Assembly: GCF_006980715.1 (NCBI RefSeq) | Contig: NZ_SBHN01000014.1 | Coordinates: forward strand, 62,001 to 126,000 | Direction: 5' to 3' | Source: Telmatospirillum sp. J64-1 | GTDB taxonomy: Bacteria > Pseudomonadota > Alphaproteobacteria > Rhodospirillales > Magnetospirillaceae | Length of the DNA stretch: 64,000 bases | Shown: positions 37,663-45,148 of the stretch, one piece after another | Layout of the letters: the number at the start of each line of letters is the position of its first letter | Numbering within the stretch: the stretch's first letter is position 1 | Program-made: the position numbers and the translations under genes | The notes under the pieces: model-generated | Databases searched by the model: none | What the model was told of the DNA's origin: nothing | What the model saw: the letters and a program-made list of their open reading frames with translations, nothing else

Positions 37663-38745
37663 ATGAAGAAGGTTCTCTTCGCTTCGACCGCTCTGGTCGT
37701 CGCCATGGCCGCCGGCGCCGCTTCCGCCGCCGAGCCGATCAAGCTCTCCGTTGGTGGCTTCACCAAGCAGTGGTTCGGTTATGCCGACCAGGACGCCGAG
37801 AATATCAACGAGACTTTCCAGAAGTCCGACACCGAGATCTTCTTCTCGGGTGCGACCACTCTGGATAACGGTCTGCAGGTTGGCGTGCGTTTCGAGATGG
37901 AAGCCGACCGTAGCACCGCGAACCGTAATGGTGATGAAGCCTTTGCCTTCGTGGCCAGCCAGGGCCTGGGCCGTCTCGAAATCGGTCAGGTGCAGAACTT
38001 CGCCCATAAGGGCCACAACCGCGCCCCGACCGTCGGCTATGGCTTCAACGACGCCCACGAAATCATTCTGCCCGCCGGTGACGCCGCCATTCTGGCTGGC
38101 CGTACCTCCTGGGATTCGGGTAAGGGCGGTAAGGTCCAGTACATGACCCCCTCCTTCGGTGGTTTCCAGGCTTTTGCTGGTTTCACTCCGAATGCTATCC
38201 GTCTGCCCGGTGGCGGCAACGAAAGCCAGAATATCGTTCAGGATAAGACCACCGGTCACAACGCTTGGGAAGTCGGTGCCGTCTATGCCGGTGAATTCGC
38301 TGGCTTCGGCATCAAGGCTGATGCCGGCTATGGTCAGTTCGACGGCGGCCGGACTACTGCTGGCGTCACGACTCCCGGTCTGCGTGGCTGGCAGGTTGGT
38401 ACTCAGCTGACCTATGCCGGTTTCACCTTCGGTGGTTCCTATGTGGATGTGGCCGAGCGTGATGCCCCGGCTGGCACCAACATCGACATCACGTCCTGGG
38501 ATCTGGGTGTCGGCTACGCCATGGGTCCGTTCGGCGTGAGCGCTGCTTACCTCGACTCCCGTGTTGATCTGGGTGGTGGTAGTGACGACCGCGGCAAGGT
38601 CTGGGAACTGGCCGGTTCCTACGCCATGGGCCCGGGCATCACCTCGCGTACCTCCTTCATCCATGCTGATTGGGAAGAAGCTGGTGCTGGCGGTGCTCAG
38701 AACGAAGGTTGGGCCATCGTCACCGGTCTGGACATCCGCTTCTAA
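37663..38745 (+). CDS. Gram-negative general porin
   Basis: The 360-residue product has a clear signal peptide (KKVLFASTALVVAMAAGAAS-A cleavage near residue 23) and then alternating aromatic/hydrophobic strands with acidic loops. It ends in the outer-membrane beta-barrel signature ...VTGLDIRF with a terminal phenylalanine. This is the 16-stranded porin family (Porin_4/OmpC-like of alphaproteobacteria) that forms trimeric diffusion channels. Codon choice differs from neighbours: many GGT, GCT and GTT codons, as expected of a very highly expressed gene. ATG 37663 follows GAAAGGA. A strong terminator follows. Confidence 0.94.
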   Translation: MKKVLFASTALVVAMAAGAASAAEPIKLSVGGFTKQWFGYADQDAENINETFQKSDTEIFFSGATTLDNGLQVGVRFEMEADRSTANRNGDEAFAFVASQGLGRLEIGQVQNFAHKGHNRAPTVGYGFNDAHEIILPAGDAAILAGRTSWDSGKGGKVQYMTPSFGGFQAFAGFTPNAIRLPGGGNESQNIVQDKTTGHNAWEVGAVYAGEFAGFGIKADAGYGQFDGGRTTAGVTTPGLRGWQVGTQLTYAGFTFGGSYVDVAERDAPAGTNIDITSWDLGVGYAMGPFGVSAAYLDSRVDLGGGSDDRGKVWELAGSYAMGPGITSRTSFIHADWEEAGAGGAQNEGWAIVTGLDIRF

Positions 38746-38767
38746 TCGGATTTCCACTCGGAATGGA

Positions 38768-38800
38768 AAGGGCGCAGCGCAAGCTGCGCCCTTTTTCGTT
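38768..38800 (+). terminator. Strong intrinsic terminator of the porin gene
   Basis: An 11-base-pair stem AAGGGCGCAGC/GCTGCGCCCTT encloses a GCAA tetraloop (GNRA type) and runs into TTTTTCGTTT. This fits termination of a heavily transcribed gene. Confidence 0.95.
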
Positions 38801-38817
38801 TGTGGATAGATTGAGAG

Positions 38818-38921
38818 ACCACCAAGACATGGAGGCACCAAGAAGCCGGATTCGGCCTCCTGGTTTCGCTTTTATGTAGAAGATCAAGCCTTGGTGTCTT
38901 TGTGTCTTGGTGATTATCTCA
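38818..38921. repeat. CACCAAGACA inverted repeat
   Basis: CCACCAAGACATGGAGGCACC (38819 onward) faces CCTTGGTGTCTTTGTGTCTTGGTG at 38889-38912. Within it GAGGC...GCCTC also pair. The element resembles the CACCAAG/CTTGGTG repeats found scattered in diverse bacteria. No gene is seen here. Confidence 0.65.
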
Positions 38922-38929
38922 TAGGCTTA

Positions 38930-38971
38930 AAAGAATACCGGCCTCTTGATGAAAAGAGGCCGGTTCTTTTT
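38930..38971. terminator. Bidirectional intrinsic terminator
   Basis: ACCGGCCTCTT, loop GATGAA, AAGAGGCCGGT (38937-38964) forms an 11-base-pair stem. T-runs exist on both sides: TCTTTTT on the plus strand and ATTCTTTT on the minus strand. It can end the convergent barrel gene on the minus strand and any readthrough from the porin. Confidence 0.9.
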
Positions 38972-39014
38972 CAGCTTTTGAAGGGCTGCGGGGCCCTTCG
39001 CTGTTTGCCGTTTA

Positions 39015-39749
39015 TCAGAAGGCAGCCGAGACGGTGAAGACGAAGCGGTCGTCGGCGAGGTCGTCGCCCGAGATGTCGGTATCGGTGTATTCCAGGGCAA
39101 GGCCCAGGCCGTAGAGGCTGCCGCCGATGCCGATCAGCCATTCATTGTAATCGTCGCCATCCTTGATCGTCTGGCGGCCGAAGCGGCCATAGACACCCAG
39201 TTCATAGGCTTCCAGCGCGGGCAGCGGCACCGGCACTTCCAGGGTGGCGTAGTAATACCAGGCATCGCCGGTACCGCCGAAGAAATCGGGGCTGTAGGCG
39301 ATTCCCGCGCCGGGAACGACGAAGCCCAGGTCATAGGCGCCGGACAGGGCGAATTCGGTGAAATCATAGTCCAGGCTGCTGGACGAGCCGGGATAGGTGT
39401 AGTGGATGATGCCGGCATCCCAGTCCAGTCCGGCATGGCTGCCGCGCAGGCCGGCCAGGTAATCGAATTCCAGGCTGCCGTCTCCGTCACCGCCGAAATT
39501 GATCGAGCTGCCCCAGACGCCGGCATAGATTTCCATGTTCCCGACGGGGAAGGCATATTCCACGCCGCCCTGCAGGGCCGGGTCGCCGTCGGTCTGGCTG
39601 ATACCGCGGAACACGTAATCGGTGGTCACGCCGATCTCGGCGGACAGGGTGCCGCCAAAGGGTCCGGTTCCCTCCTGCGCTTGGGCGCTCAGGGGCAACA
39701 GCGAAACGGCGAGAGTTCCTGCCGCAATGATAGCTGAAAAGTTGCGCAT
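39015..39749 (-). CDS. TorF-family putative porin (TIGR02001)
   Basis: The 244-residue product has a signal peptide (cleaved near AQAQ-EG, residue 23) and a mature part made of short beta strands with the opening LSAEIGVTTDYVFRGISQTDG. This opening is the trademark of the TIGR02001/TorF family of outer-membrane proteins. The last residues FVFTVSAAF end in phenylalanine, the barrel-insertion signal. ATG 39749 lies behind GGAAGG on the minus strand. The transported compound is unknown. Confidence 0.9.
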   Translation of the reverse strand: MRNFSAIIAAGTLAVSLLPLSAQAQEGTGPFGGTLSAEIGVTTDYVFRGISQTDGDPALQGGVEYAFPVGNMEIYAGVWGSSINFGGDGDGSLEFDYLAGLRGSHAGLDWDAGIIHYTYPGSSSSLDYDFTEFALSGAYDLGFVVPGAGIAYSPDFFGGTGDAWYYYATLEVPVPLPALEAYELGVYGRFGRQTIKDGDDYNEWLIGIGGSLYGLGLALEYTDTDISGDDLADDRFVFTVSAAF

Positions 39750-39863
39750 CGTTTTTGAACCTTCCAAGAAGAATTGCCTATTTCTTATGCGCAACCACCT
39801 GGGAAGACCCCTATAGGACGGTTGGCAAGGTTCGATACGCAACTTCTGGGCCAAAAATGACGT

Positions 39864-40490
39864 CTAATTAGACAACCCGCCGACGGTGGCCAGGCCGGCG
39901 AGGTCGATGCGGGTCAAATGCTTGACATTCTTGTGCCGAATACCGCCAAGGGCATAGACCGGGATCCCACCGGAACGGCACAGGCTCGCACAGCGGCGGA
40001 CGCCCAGGCCGAGGGCGCCGGGATGGCTGGCGGTGGGAAAAACGGGCGACAAGGTCGCGGCATCGGCATGAAGCGCGGCGGCACGGCGCAAGGCGGGCAG
40101 GGAATGGGCCGCAATACTGAGCAGGGCCTTGCGCGACCGCCGCCATGCCAGGGCTTTTGCAGCCGCGCCTCGCGCCATCTTCTCCGGCAGGTGCAATCCG
40201 TCGGCACGGAGCTCGGCGGCAAGCCGCACATCGCCGGCAACCAGAAGGAACAACCGTTTCTCCCGGCATAGCCGCGCCAGTGCCCGGCCCAGGCTCCGCC
40301 GTTCCGGAGCATCGTAATGACGCAGGATCACCCAGGAGCCGGGCGGCAGGTGGGCGACGGCCTGTTCCGGGCAAGGTAGCCTTTCCGCATCGGTCATCAG
40401 GATGATCGCGGGCAAGGACCCGCAGTCCTTGTGACGGCGGCGGTAGCGTGAATTGAGGCGAAGCGCGGCCTCTGCTAGTTTTTGCGTCAT
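39864..40490 (-). CDS. Thiamine phosphate synthase / TenI-like protein
   Basis: The 208-residue protein fits the ThiE/TenI TIM-barrel superfamily. It has ADGLHLPEKMARGA near residues 95-108, AHSLPALRRAAALHADAATLSPVFPT with a TASHPGALGLG loop near 150, and YALGGI near the end. The DDV/D-K catalytic residues of true ThiE are not clearly in place. It could therefore be a TenI-like or divergent member rather than the main thiamine phosphate synthase. It starts 27 bases from the divergent yggS-type gene. Confidence 0.8.
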   Translation of the reverse strand: MTQKLAEAALRLNSRYRRRHKDCGSLPAIILMTDAERLPCPEQAVAHLPPGSWVILRHYDAPERRSLGRALARLCREKRLFLLVAGDVRLAAELRADGLHLPEKMARGAAAKALAWRRSRKALLSIAAHSLPALRRAAALHADAATLSPVFPTASHPGALGLGVRRCASLCRSGGIPVYALGGIRHKNVKHLTRIDLAGLATVGGLSN

Positions 40491-40517
40491 ACCCGCACCC
40501 TAGCATAGGCAAACCCC

Positions 40518-41204
40518 ATGGCAGAGAGTCCGCAGAATCCCGTCGCCGCCAATCTTGCCGAGGTCCGCTCGCGCCTCGCCCAAGCGGCCAGGGATGCCGG
40601 GCGCCCGGCCGATTCGGTCAGCCTCGTGGCTGTCAGCAAGACTTGGCCGGCCGAACATATCCGCCCGGCGCTGGAAGCAGGCCAGCGGGTCTTCGGTGAG
40701 AACAGGGTGCAGGAAGCCCAGGGCAAATGGCCCGCCTTGTGCGACGCCTTCCCCGGGGTGGAATTGCACCTGATCGGCCCCTTGCAGACCAACAAGGTCA
40801 AGGAGGCGGTGGCCCTCTTCGATGTCATCGAAACCCTCGACCGTCCGCGCCTGGCCGAGGCCCTGGCCCGGCAGATGGCGACGACCGGCCGCCGTCCCGC
40901 CTGCCTGATCCAGGTCAATACCGGCGCCGAGCCGCAAAAGGCCGGAATCCTGCCCGAAGAGGCCGATGCCTTCATCCGCTCCTGCCGCGAAACCTGGGCT
41001 CTGCCCGTCATCGGGCTGATGTGCATTCCGCCCGCCGAGGAAGATCCCGTTCCTCATTTCACCCTGCTGCGCGACATCGCCGCCCGCCATGGGCTGGAGG
41101 TACTGAGCATGGGAATGAGCGGTGATTATGAACAGGCCGTGGCCTGCGGCGCGACCCATGTCCGCGTGGGAACGGCGGTCTTCGGCGGACGGGATTACCG
41201 GTAA
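40518..41204 (+). CDS. YggS-family pyridoxal-phosphate homeostasis protein
   Basis: The 228-residue product is a PLP-binding alanine-racemase-like barrel. The lysine that carries PLP lies in VSLVAVSKTWPAEHI (about residue 41), and the family segments FGENRVQEAQGKW, HLIGPLQTNKVKEAV and LSMGMSGDYEQAVACGATHVRVG are all present. YggS proteins buffer free PLP in the cytoplasm. The start ATG 40518 has no clear ribosome site, and the gap to the divergent gene is only 27 bases. Confidence 0.96.
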   Translation: MAESPQNPVAANLAEVRSRLAQAARDAGRPADSVSLVAVSKTWPAEHIRPALEAGQRVFGENRVQEAQGKWPALCDAFPGVELHLIGPLQTNKVKEAVALFDVIETLDRPRLAEALARQMATTGRRPACLIQVNTGAEPQKAGILPEEADAFIRSCRETWALPVIGLMCIPPAEEDPVPHFTLLRDIAARHGLEVLSMGMSGDYEQAVACGATHVRVGTAVFGGRDYR

Positions 41205-41285
41205 AGCGGGATGCGGAAACCGTCTTCCCGGTGCCTTGGCCTTTTGAGGTGGAAACCATCAGGCCGCCGGCAGATCCTTTTTCCC

Positions 41286-41339
41286 CGTCACTCCCGCGAA
41301 AGCGGGAGTCCATGGATCCCCGCTTTCGCGGGGATGACG
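41286..41339. repeat. REP-type inverted pair, fifth copy
   Basis: CGTCACTCCCGCGAAAGCGG faces CCGCTTTCGCGGGGATGACG with only a short spacer (CATGGAT). This is the most compact copy in the window. Confidence 0.88.
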
Positions 41340-41391
41340 GTTTCCGGAAAAAGGAACCAAGGTTTTTTGGGAGAAGAATTATTATTATAAT

Positions 41392-41543
41392 ACACAGATG
41401 AAATAGGATAAACACAGATGGACACAGATAATATGTTTTAATTTATTTTTTTGAAACTTATTATCTCTACAACATATTAATATTATCTGTGTTTATCTGT
41501 GTTTATCTGTGTTTATCTGTGTTTATCTGTGTTTATCTGTGTC
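41392..41543. repeat. GTTTATCTGT decamer array with inverted arm
   Basis: Five exact tandem decamers GTTTATCTGT run from 41491 to 41540, preceded by a near copy (41481-41490) and followed by GTC. An inverted arm with ACACAGATG...AACACAGATGGACACAGAT lies at 41392-41430. The region is strongly AT-rich against a GC-rich genome. A related inverted element sits at 57781-57839. There is no gene in 41205-41587. Confidence 0.9.
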
Positions 41544-41587
41544 TTTTAAAAACCCAATGAAATCCCTCTCCGATCAAGCCTGGAAGA

Positions 41588-42100
41588 TCAGCCCTTCACG
41601 GTGATCCGTGTTTCGGGTCCGCAGAGTTCCAGCAGGCGCAGCAGGTCGGGCAGGTCGAGGGCGACGCAGCCTTCGGTGGGTTCGCGGCCCGGGCGGGCGA
41701 GATGCATGAAGATGGCGCTGCCGGCCCCGGGGACCGGCGGATCATCGTTATGGCCCAGGATGACGATCAGGTCGTAGACGTGATCCTCGCGCCATAATGT
41801 CTCGTGCCGGGCGGGGTGCGGCAAGGTGACGGGACGGTTGTAGTCGGGATGGCCGGGATCGTCGCACCAGCCGTCCCGGGGGGAAATCGGGAAGACGGGC
41901 AGGGCCGTGCGCGGCGGCGCGATGCGGTCGGGGCGGTAAAGAACGCGGCGCAGGGGGAAGCTGCCCACCGGCGTGGCCCCATCGCCTTCGCGCTTGTCCT
42001 GCCGGATACCGCCCTTGCCCAGGACGCAGGACAGCGTCAGTTCTCCGGCCCGGAGCTGGTTATCCGCCGAGACGAGGATTTCAGGGATTGGCGCTGTCAT
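41588..42100 (-). CDS. L,D-transpeptidase catalytic (YkuD-type) domain protein
   Basis: The 170-residue protein has the L,D-transpeptidase catalytic arrangement. It has ILGHNDDPPVPGAGSAIFMHL near residues 113-133, where histidine and the G-S-A-I-F-M-H segment form part of the site, and a nucleophile cysteine in PTEGCVAL near 144-151. A tyrosine/glycine-rich KREGDGATPVGSFPLRRV lies near the start. No signal peptide is seen, which is unusual for a peptidoglycan cross-linking enzyme. The start is ATG 42100 or GTG 42112. Its 5' end overlaps the next gene's stop by 20 bases. Confidence 0.88.
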   Translation of the reverse strand: MTAPIPEILVSADNQLRAGELTLSCVLGKGGIRQDKREGDGATPVGSFPLRRVLYRPDRIAPPRTALPVFPISPRDGWCDDPGHPDYNRPVTLPHPARHETLWREDHVYDLIVILGHNDDPPVPGAGSAIFMHLARPGREPTEGCVALDLPDLLRLLELCGPETRITVKG

Positions 42101-43058
42101 CGTTGCGGCCACGGCGGCTGGAATCGTAACGTTCCAGGGCCTGGATCATGTTGTTGGTGAACCAGTCGCCTTGTTCCTGCACCTGCTCCTGCACGGCGGC
42201 CGCGGCCGGCTGGACGGCAGGGGCGGCAACATTCAGCAAGGGATGATTCGCGTCGCTCAGGCCCTGGGCGGCCATGGCCCGTTCGATGGCGACGGGATCA
42301 ACGAAAGGCTGACGGTTCAGGTGAGGCTGGCCGTAAGTGGGGGCCGGGGGAACCGGACGAGGCTCGGCGCGGCCGATCCGTTCCGGAACCGGCATGAACC
42401 GTGCCTCGTGGACCGGCCGAAGGAGGGCCGGTTCCTGGGCCACGGCCAGCTTCGCGGGCCCGGCTTCGGGCTGCGGAGCGGCACGGGGGGCCGGTTCGTC
42501 GGCATTCTGCATCATGGCGAACAGGCCGGGCGTGGCGATGGGGCCGGGAATGGGCGGCATCCGCTCATTCGGCACGCTTTCTTCGGCGGATGGCGTCATG
42601 ATCATCGGCTGGCCCACCGCGACATCGGCTTGCGGCAGGTCCATCAGCATGTCTTCGGCGGGTTGGGCGCCGGTCTCGGCCAGCTGGGTAGCCGGGGCCT
42701 CCTGGGCGTCATCCTTGCCGCCACCAAAGGCGGTCATGACATGGCCGCCGATATCCTTGCCCGAATTCTCTTCGACCAGAAGATTGACCACGGCGGCACC
42801 CAGGCCGATGACGCCGCCGAACAGCACGCCGCCGGCAATCTTCGCCCCGGCGCCGATCTCGTCGCCGGTGATGTGGCGATAGATGCCGTTGACGATGGGG
42901 ATATGCTGCAGCGGATTGATGACGTCGAGGAAGTCCCAGAAGCTGGGCGAGTCATTGCCGTTGGCAAAGGCCGTGACGTTACGGGCCTGGCCGACATCCG
43001 TATTCGGCGTGCGCTCGATCTGCCCGTTGGGCATGGGGGCGGTGGGTGAAACGGCCAT
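42081..43058 (-). CDS. Unrecognised protein with glycine-rich hydrophobic segment
   Basis: The 325-residue product is not one I recognise. A first part (about 1-105) has FWDFLDVINPLQHIPIVNGI and YRHITGDEIGAGAKIAGGVLF, then a glycine-rich hydrophobic stretch GGVIGLGAAVVNLLVEE that could insert in a membrane. The remaining two thirds are low-complexity Pro/Ala/Gln with many acidic residues, ending QEQGDWFTNNMIQALERYDSSRR. ATG 43058 is chosen because the longer reading adds a basic region without support. It overlaps the L,D-transpeptidase gene by 20 bases, so the two are coupled. Confidence 0.7.
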   Translation of the reverse strand: MAVSPTAPMPNGQIERTPNTDVGQARNVTAFANGNDSPSFWDFLDVINPLQHIPIVNGIYRHITGDEIGAGAKIAGGVLFGGVIGLGAAVVNLLVEENSGKDIGGHVMTAFGGGKDDAQEAPATQLAETGAQPAEDMLMDLPQADVAVGQPMIMTPSAEESVPNERMPPIPGPIATPGLFAMMQNADEPAPRAAPQPEAGPAKLAVAQEPALLRPVHEARFMPVPERIGRAEPRPVPPAPTYGQPHLNRQPFVDPVAIERAMAAQGLSDANHPLLNVAAPAVQPAAAAVQEQVQEQGDWFTNNMIQALERYDSSRRGRNDDSANP

Positions 43059-43151
43059 CTGCTCAATCCTTTTCCGTCCCAGGCAGGGAAGCAAGAGGCG
43101 GGCCAAAACCAACTCTTTGATATTGCAGGATTTTCATCCCGGCCGAGGCGG

Positions 43152-43186
43152 CAAAAGAGTCCGACCCGGCAGGATATGCCGGGTCG
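43152..43186 (-). terminator. Intrinsic terminator of ribA
   Basis: On the minus strand a 10-base-pair stem (43177-43186 with 43162-43171, sequence ACGACCCGGC family, 5-base loop) is followed by GGACTCTTTTG. The T-run is slightly delayed. Confidence 0.65.
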
Positions 43187-43188
43187 TC

Positions 43189-44322
43189 CTAGAAAAGATG
43201 GCCGCTGCGGGTGGCCTTGGTGCGCAGGTAATGCTCGTTATGGCCGTTGGCCGGGAAGACATGGGGCACCCGTTCGCTGACGGCGATGCCGTGGCGGGCC
43301 AGGGCCTGGACCTTCAGCGGATTGTTGGTCAGCAGGCGCACCTGTTCGACTCCCAGCAGGCGCAGCATGCGGGCGGCGGGAAGATAGACCCGCTCGTCAT
43401 CGTCGAAGCCCAGCTGGCCGTTGGCGTCCAGCGTGTCGAAACCGGCATCCTGCAGGCGATAGGCGCGCAGCTTGTTGACCAGGCCGATACCGCGTCCTTC
43501 CTGGGCGAGATAGAGAAGGATGCCGCTTCCCGCCTGCGAGATTTCGGCAATGGCGCCGCGCAGCTGATCACCGCAATCGCAACGCAGCGAGCCCAGCAGG
43601 TCGCCGGTGAAGCATTCCGAATGCAGCCGGGTCAGGACGGGACGGTCCAGATCGGGCTCGCCGATGACGATGGCCAGATGCTCGACGCCGCCATCGCTGG
43701 GGCGGAAGGCCAGGATGCGGGTATTCTCGGACTCCACCAGCGGCACGCGCGCCTCGCCCACCAGGCGCAGGCTTTCCGCCGCCATGGCGGTATGGACGGC
43801 GATCTCGTCGGCGGTGACGCAAAGCAGGTGATGGCGCCGGGCGAAGGCGGCGGCATCGCCTTCGCAGGGGGCGACGAAAGCCGAAGGCAACAGCCGGGCG
43901 ATCTTGGCCAGGCGCATGGCCGCCTCGGCGGCCCCGCCCGGCACGGCGGCGACGAAATGCAGTCCGGCGGGAACGGGCAGGTCCGCGCAGGGATCGGCGA
44001 CCGCCAGCAATTCGCTCACGCTCAGGCCTCGGGGGTCTTCCAGCAAGGCGGCTTCGGCGGCGGGGGGTTCCTGGCCCAAGGCCCGCACCCGGCGGGTGGT
44101 GACGACCAGGGCCGCTTCGCTGCCGGCCAGGCTGGCAAGCCGCGCCAGGGAGTCTTCCGTCGCGGCTTCGGTAGCCAGGACCAGCGCCCAGCTTCCGCCG
44201 ATCTTCTCGCGCAGGACCACGATGCCGCCCCGGCGTATTTCACCGCAGGCACGGTCCACCGCCACCAGGGGCGCGGGCGCCGGGGGCAGGGATTCGGGGA
44301 TGACGGAAAGCGGCCTGATCAT
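43189..44322 (-). CDS. ribA: GTP cyclohydrolase II with a degenerate RibB-like N-terminal domain
   Basis: RibA opens the GTP ring as the first step of riboflavin synthesis. The C-terminal half (about 175-377) is complete. It has the zinc ligands in SECFTGDLLGSLRCDCGDQL, the EGRGIGLVNKLRAY loop, and the C-terminal NNPLKVQAL region. The N-terminal half (about 1-165) has the fold pattern of 3,4-dihydroxy-2-butanone-4-phosphate synthase (AVDRACGEIRRGGIVVL) but lacks the acidic DDEDRENE-type active-site motif. That activity must therefore come from another gene. It is a single-gene unit with its own terminator. Confidence 0.93.
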   Translation of the reverse strand: MIRPLSVIPESLPPAPAPLVAVDRACGEIRRGGIVVLREKIGGSWALVLATEAATEDSLARLASLAGSEAALVVTTRRVRALGQEPPAAEAALLEDPRGLSVSELLAVADPCADLPVPAGLHFVAAVPGGAAEAAMRLAKIARLLPSAFVAPCEGDAAAFARRHHLLCVTADEIAVHTAMAAESLRLVGEARVPLVESENTRILAFRPSDGGVEHLAIVIGEPDLDRPVLTRLHSECFTGDLLGSLRCDCGDQLRGAIAEISQAGSGILLYLAQEGRGIGLVNKLRAYRLQDAGFDTLDANGQLGFDDDERVYLPAARMLRLLGVEQVRLLTNNPLKVQALARHGIAVSERVPHVFPANGHNEHYLRTKATRSGHLF

Positions 44323-44447
44323 TGGCGAAGGTCCTAGTAAAACAAAGGGGGAAGATAACGGCTTTCCCGCTGCGGCAAAAGGGCCAGCATTTCAAAAAGC
44401 CATGCTGAGCCGTGGAGCCTGGGCTGCGCTCATGCTATCAAGTGGTC

Positions 44448-45104
44448 ATGGACCAATCGAAAGTGATTCTCATCATCGAAGACGATGCCCTGTTGCGCCA
44501 TTCCCTGGCAGAGCAATTGGGTGCATTCGGCCCCTTCACGATCCGGCATGCCGCTTCCGGCGCCGAGGGGCTGGCGCTGGCCGAAGGCTGCGATGCCGTT
44601 CTGCTGGACGCCACTCTGCCCGATATGAGTACAAGCGAGGCGGCGCAGGCAATGCGCCAGGCGCTGCCCAGGGCGGCGATCCTGCTGCTGGCCGCGCCCG
44701 ATATGGCCAGCCCGGCCGAGGTGGACGATTGCCTGCCCAAGCCCCTGCGGGTCGGGCAGGTCCTGGCGCGGCTGAAGGCCCTTCTCGATCGTCCGCCCCT
44801 GGCCGATTTCGCCGTCGGCCCCTGGCATTGCCGTCCCGCCGCCAAGGAAATGACCGATGCCGAGGGCCGGGTGGTGCGCCTGACCGAAAAGGAAGTGGCG
44901 ATCCTCGACATGCTGTGCCGGGCCAAGGGCAGCGTCCCCCGCGAGCGTCTTCTGGCCGATATCTGGGGCTATGGCGAAGGCATCGCCACCCACACTTTGG
45001 GAACCCATATCTACCGCCTGCGCCAGAAGATCGAAGCGGCGGGCGGCGATCCCGGCCTGATCGTCACCGAACGGGGCGGATACCGTCTCAAGAATCGGGA
45101 TTAA
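44448..45104 (+). CDS. OmpR-family response regulator (orphan)
   Basis: This is a two-domain regulator of 218 residues. A receiver domain (about 1-115) begins VILIIEDDALLRHSLAEQLG, has the phosphorylation aspartate in DAVLLDATLPDMS, and has the conserved lysine in CLPKPLRVGQVL. An OmpR-type winged helix follows (about 125-215, with EVAILDMLCRAKGSVPRERLL and THIYRLRQKIEAAGG). No histidine kinase is adjacent. ATG 44448 is chosen; upstream in-frame codons would lengthen it by up to 12 residues. It is divergent from ribA. Confidence 0.9.
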   Translation: MDQSKVILIIEDDALLRHSLAEQLGAFGPFTIRHAASGAEGLALAEGCDAVLLDATLPDMSTSEAAQAMRQALPRAAILLLAAPDMASPAEVDDCLPKPLRVGQVLARLKALLDRPPLADFAVGPWHCRPAAKEMTDAEGRVVRLTEKEVAILDMLCRAKGSVPRERLLADIWGYGEGIATHTLGTHIYRLRQKIEAAGGDPGLIVTERGGYRLKNRD

Positions 45105-45148
45105 AAGGGGTAGGTCCTTGAGAGGGAGGGGCGCAGCGCGCCCGTTCC

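Noticed and set aside
38799-38809. DnaA-box-like TGTGGATAG after the porin gene
   Set aside because: A single 8-of-9 match with no cluster, no AT-rich neighbour and the wrong context.
41392-41543. CRISPR-like array
   Set aside because: The units are ten bases long with no spacers, and there are no cas genes.
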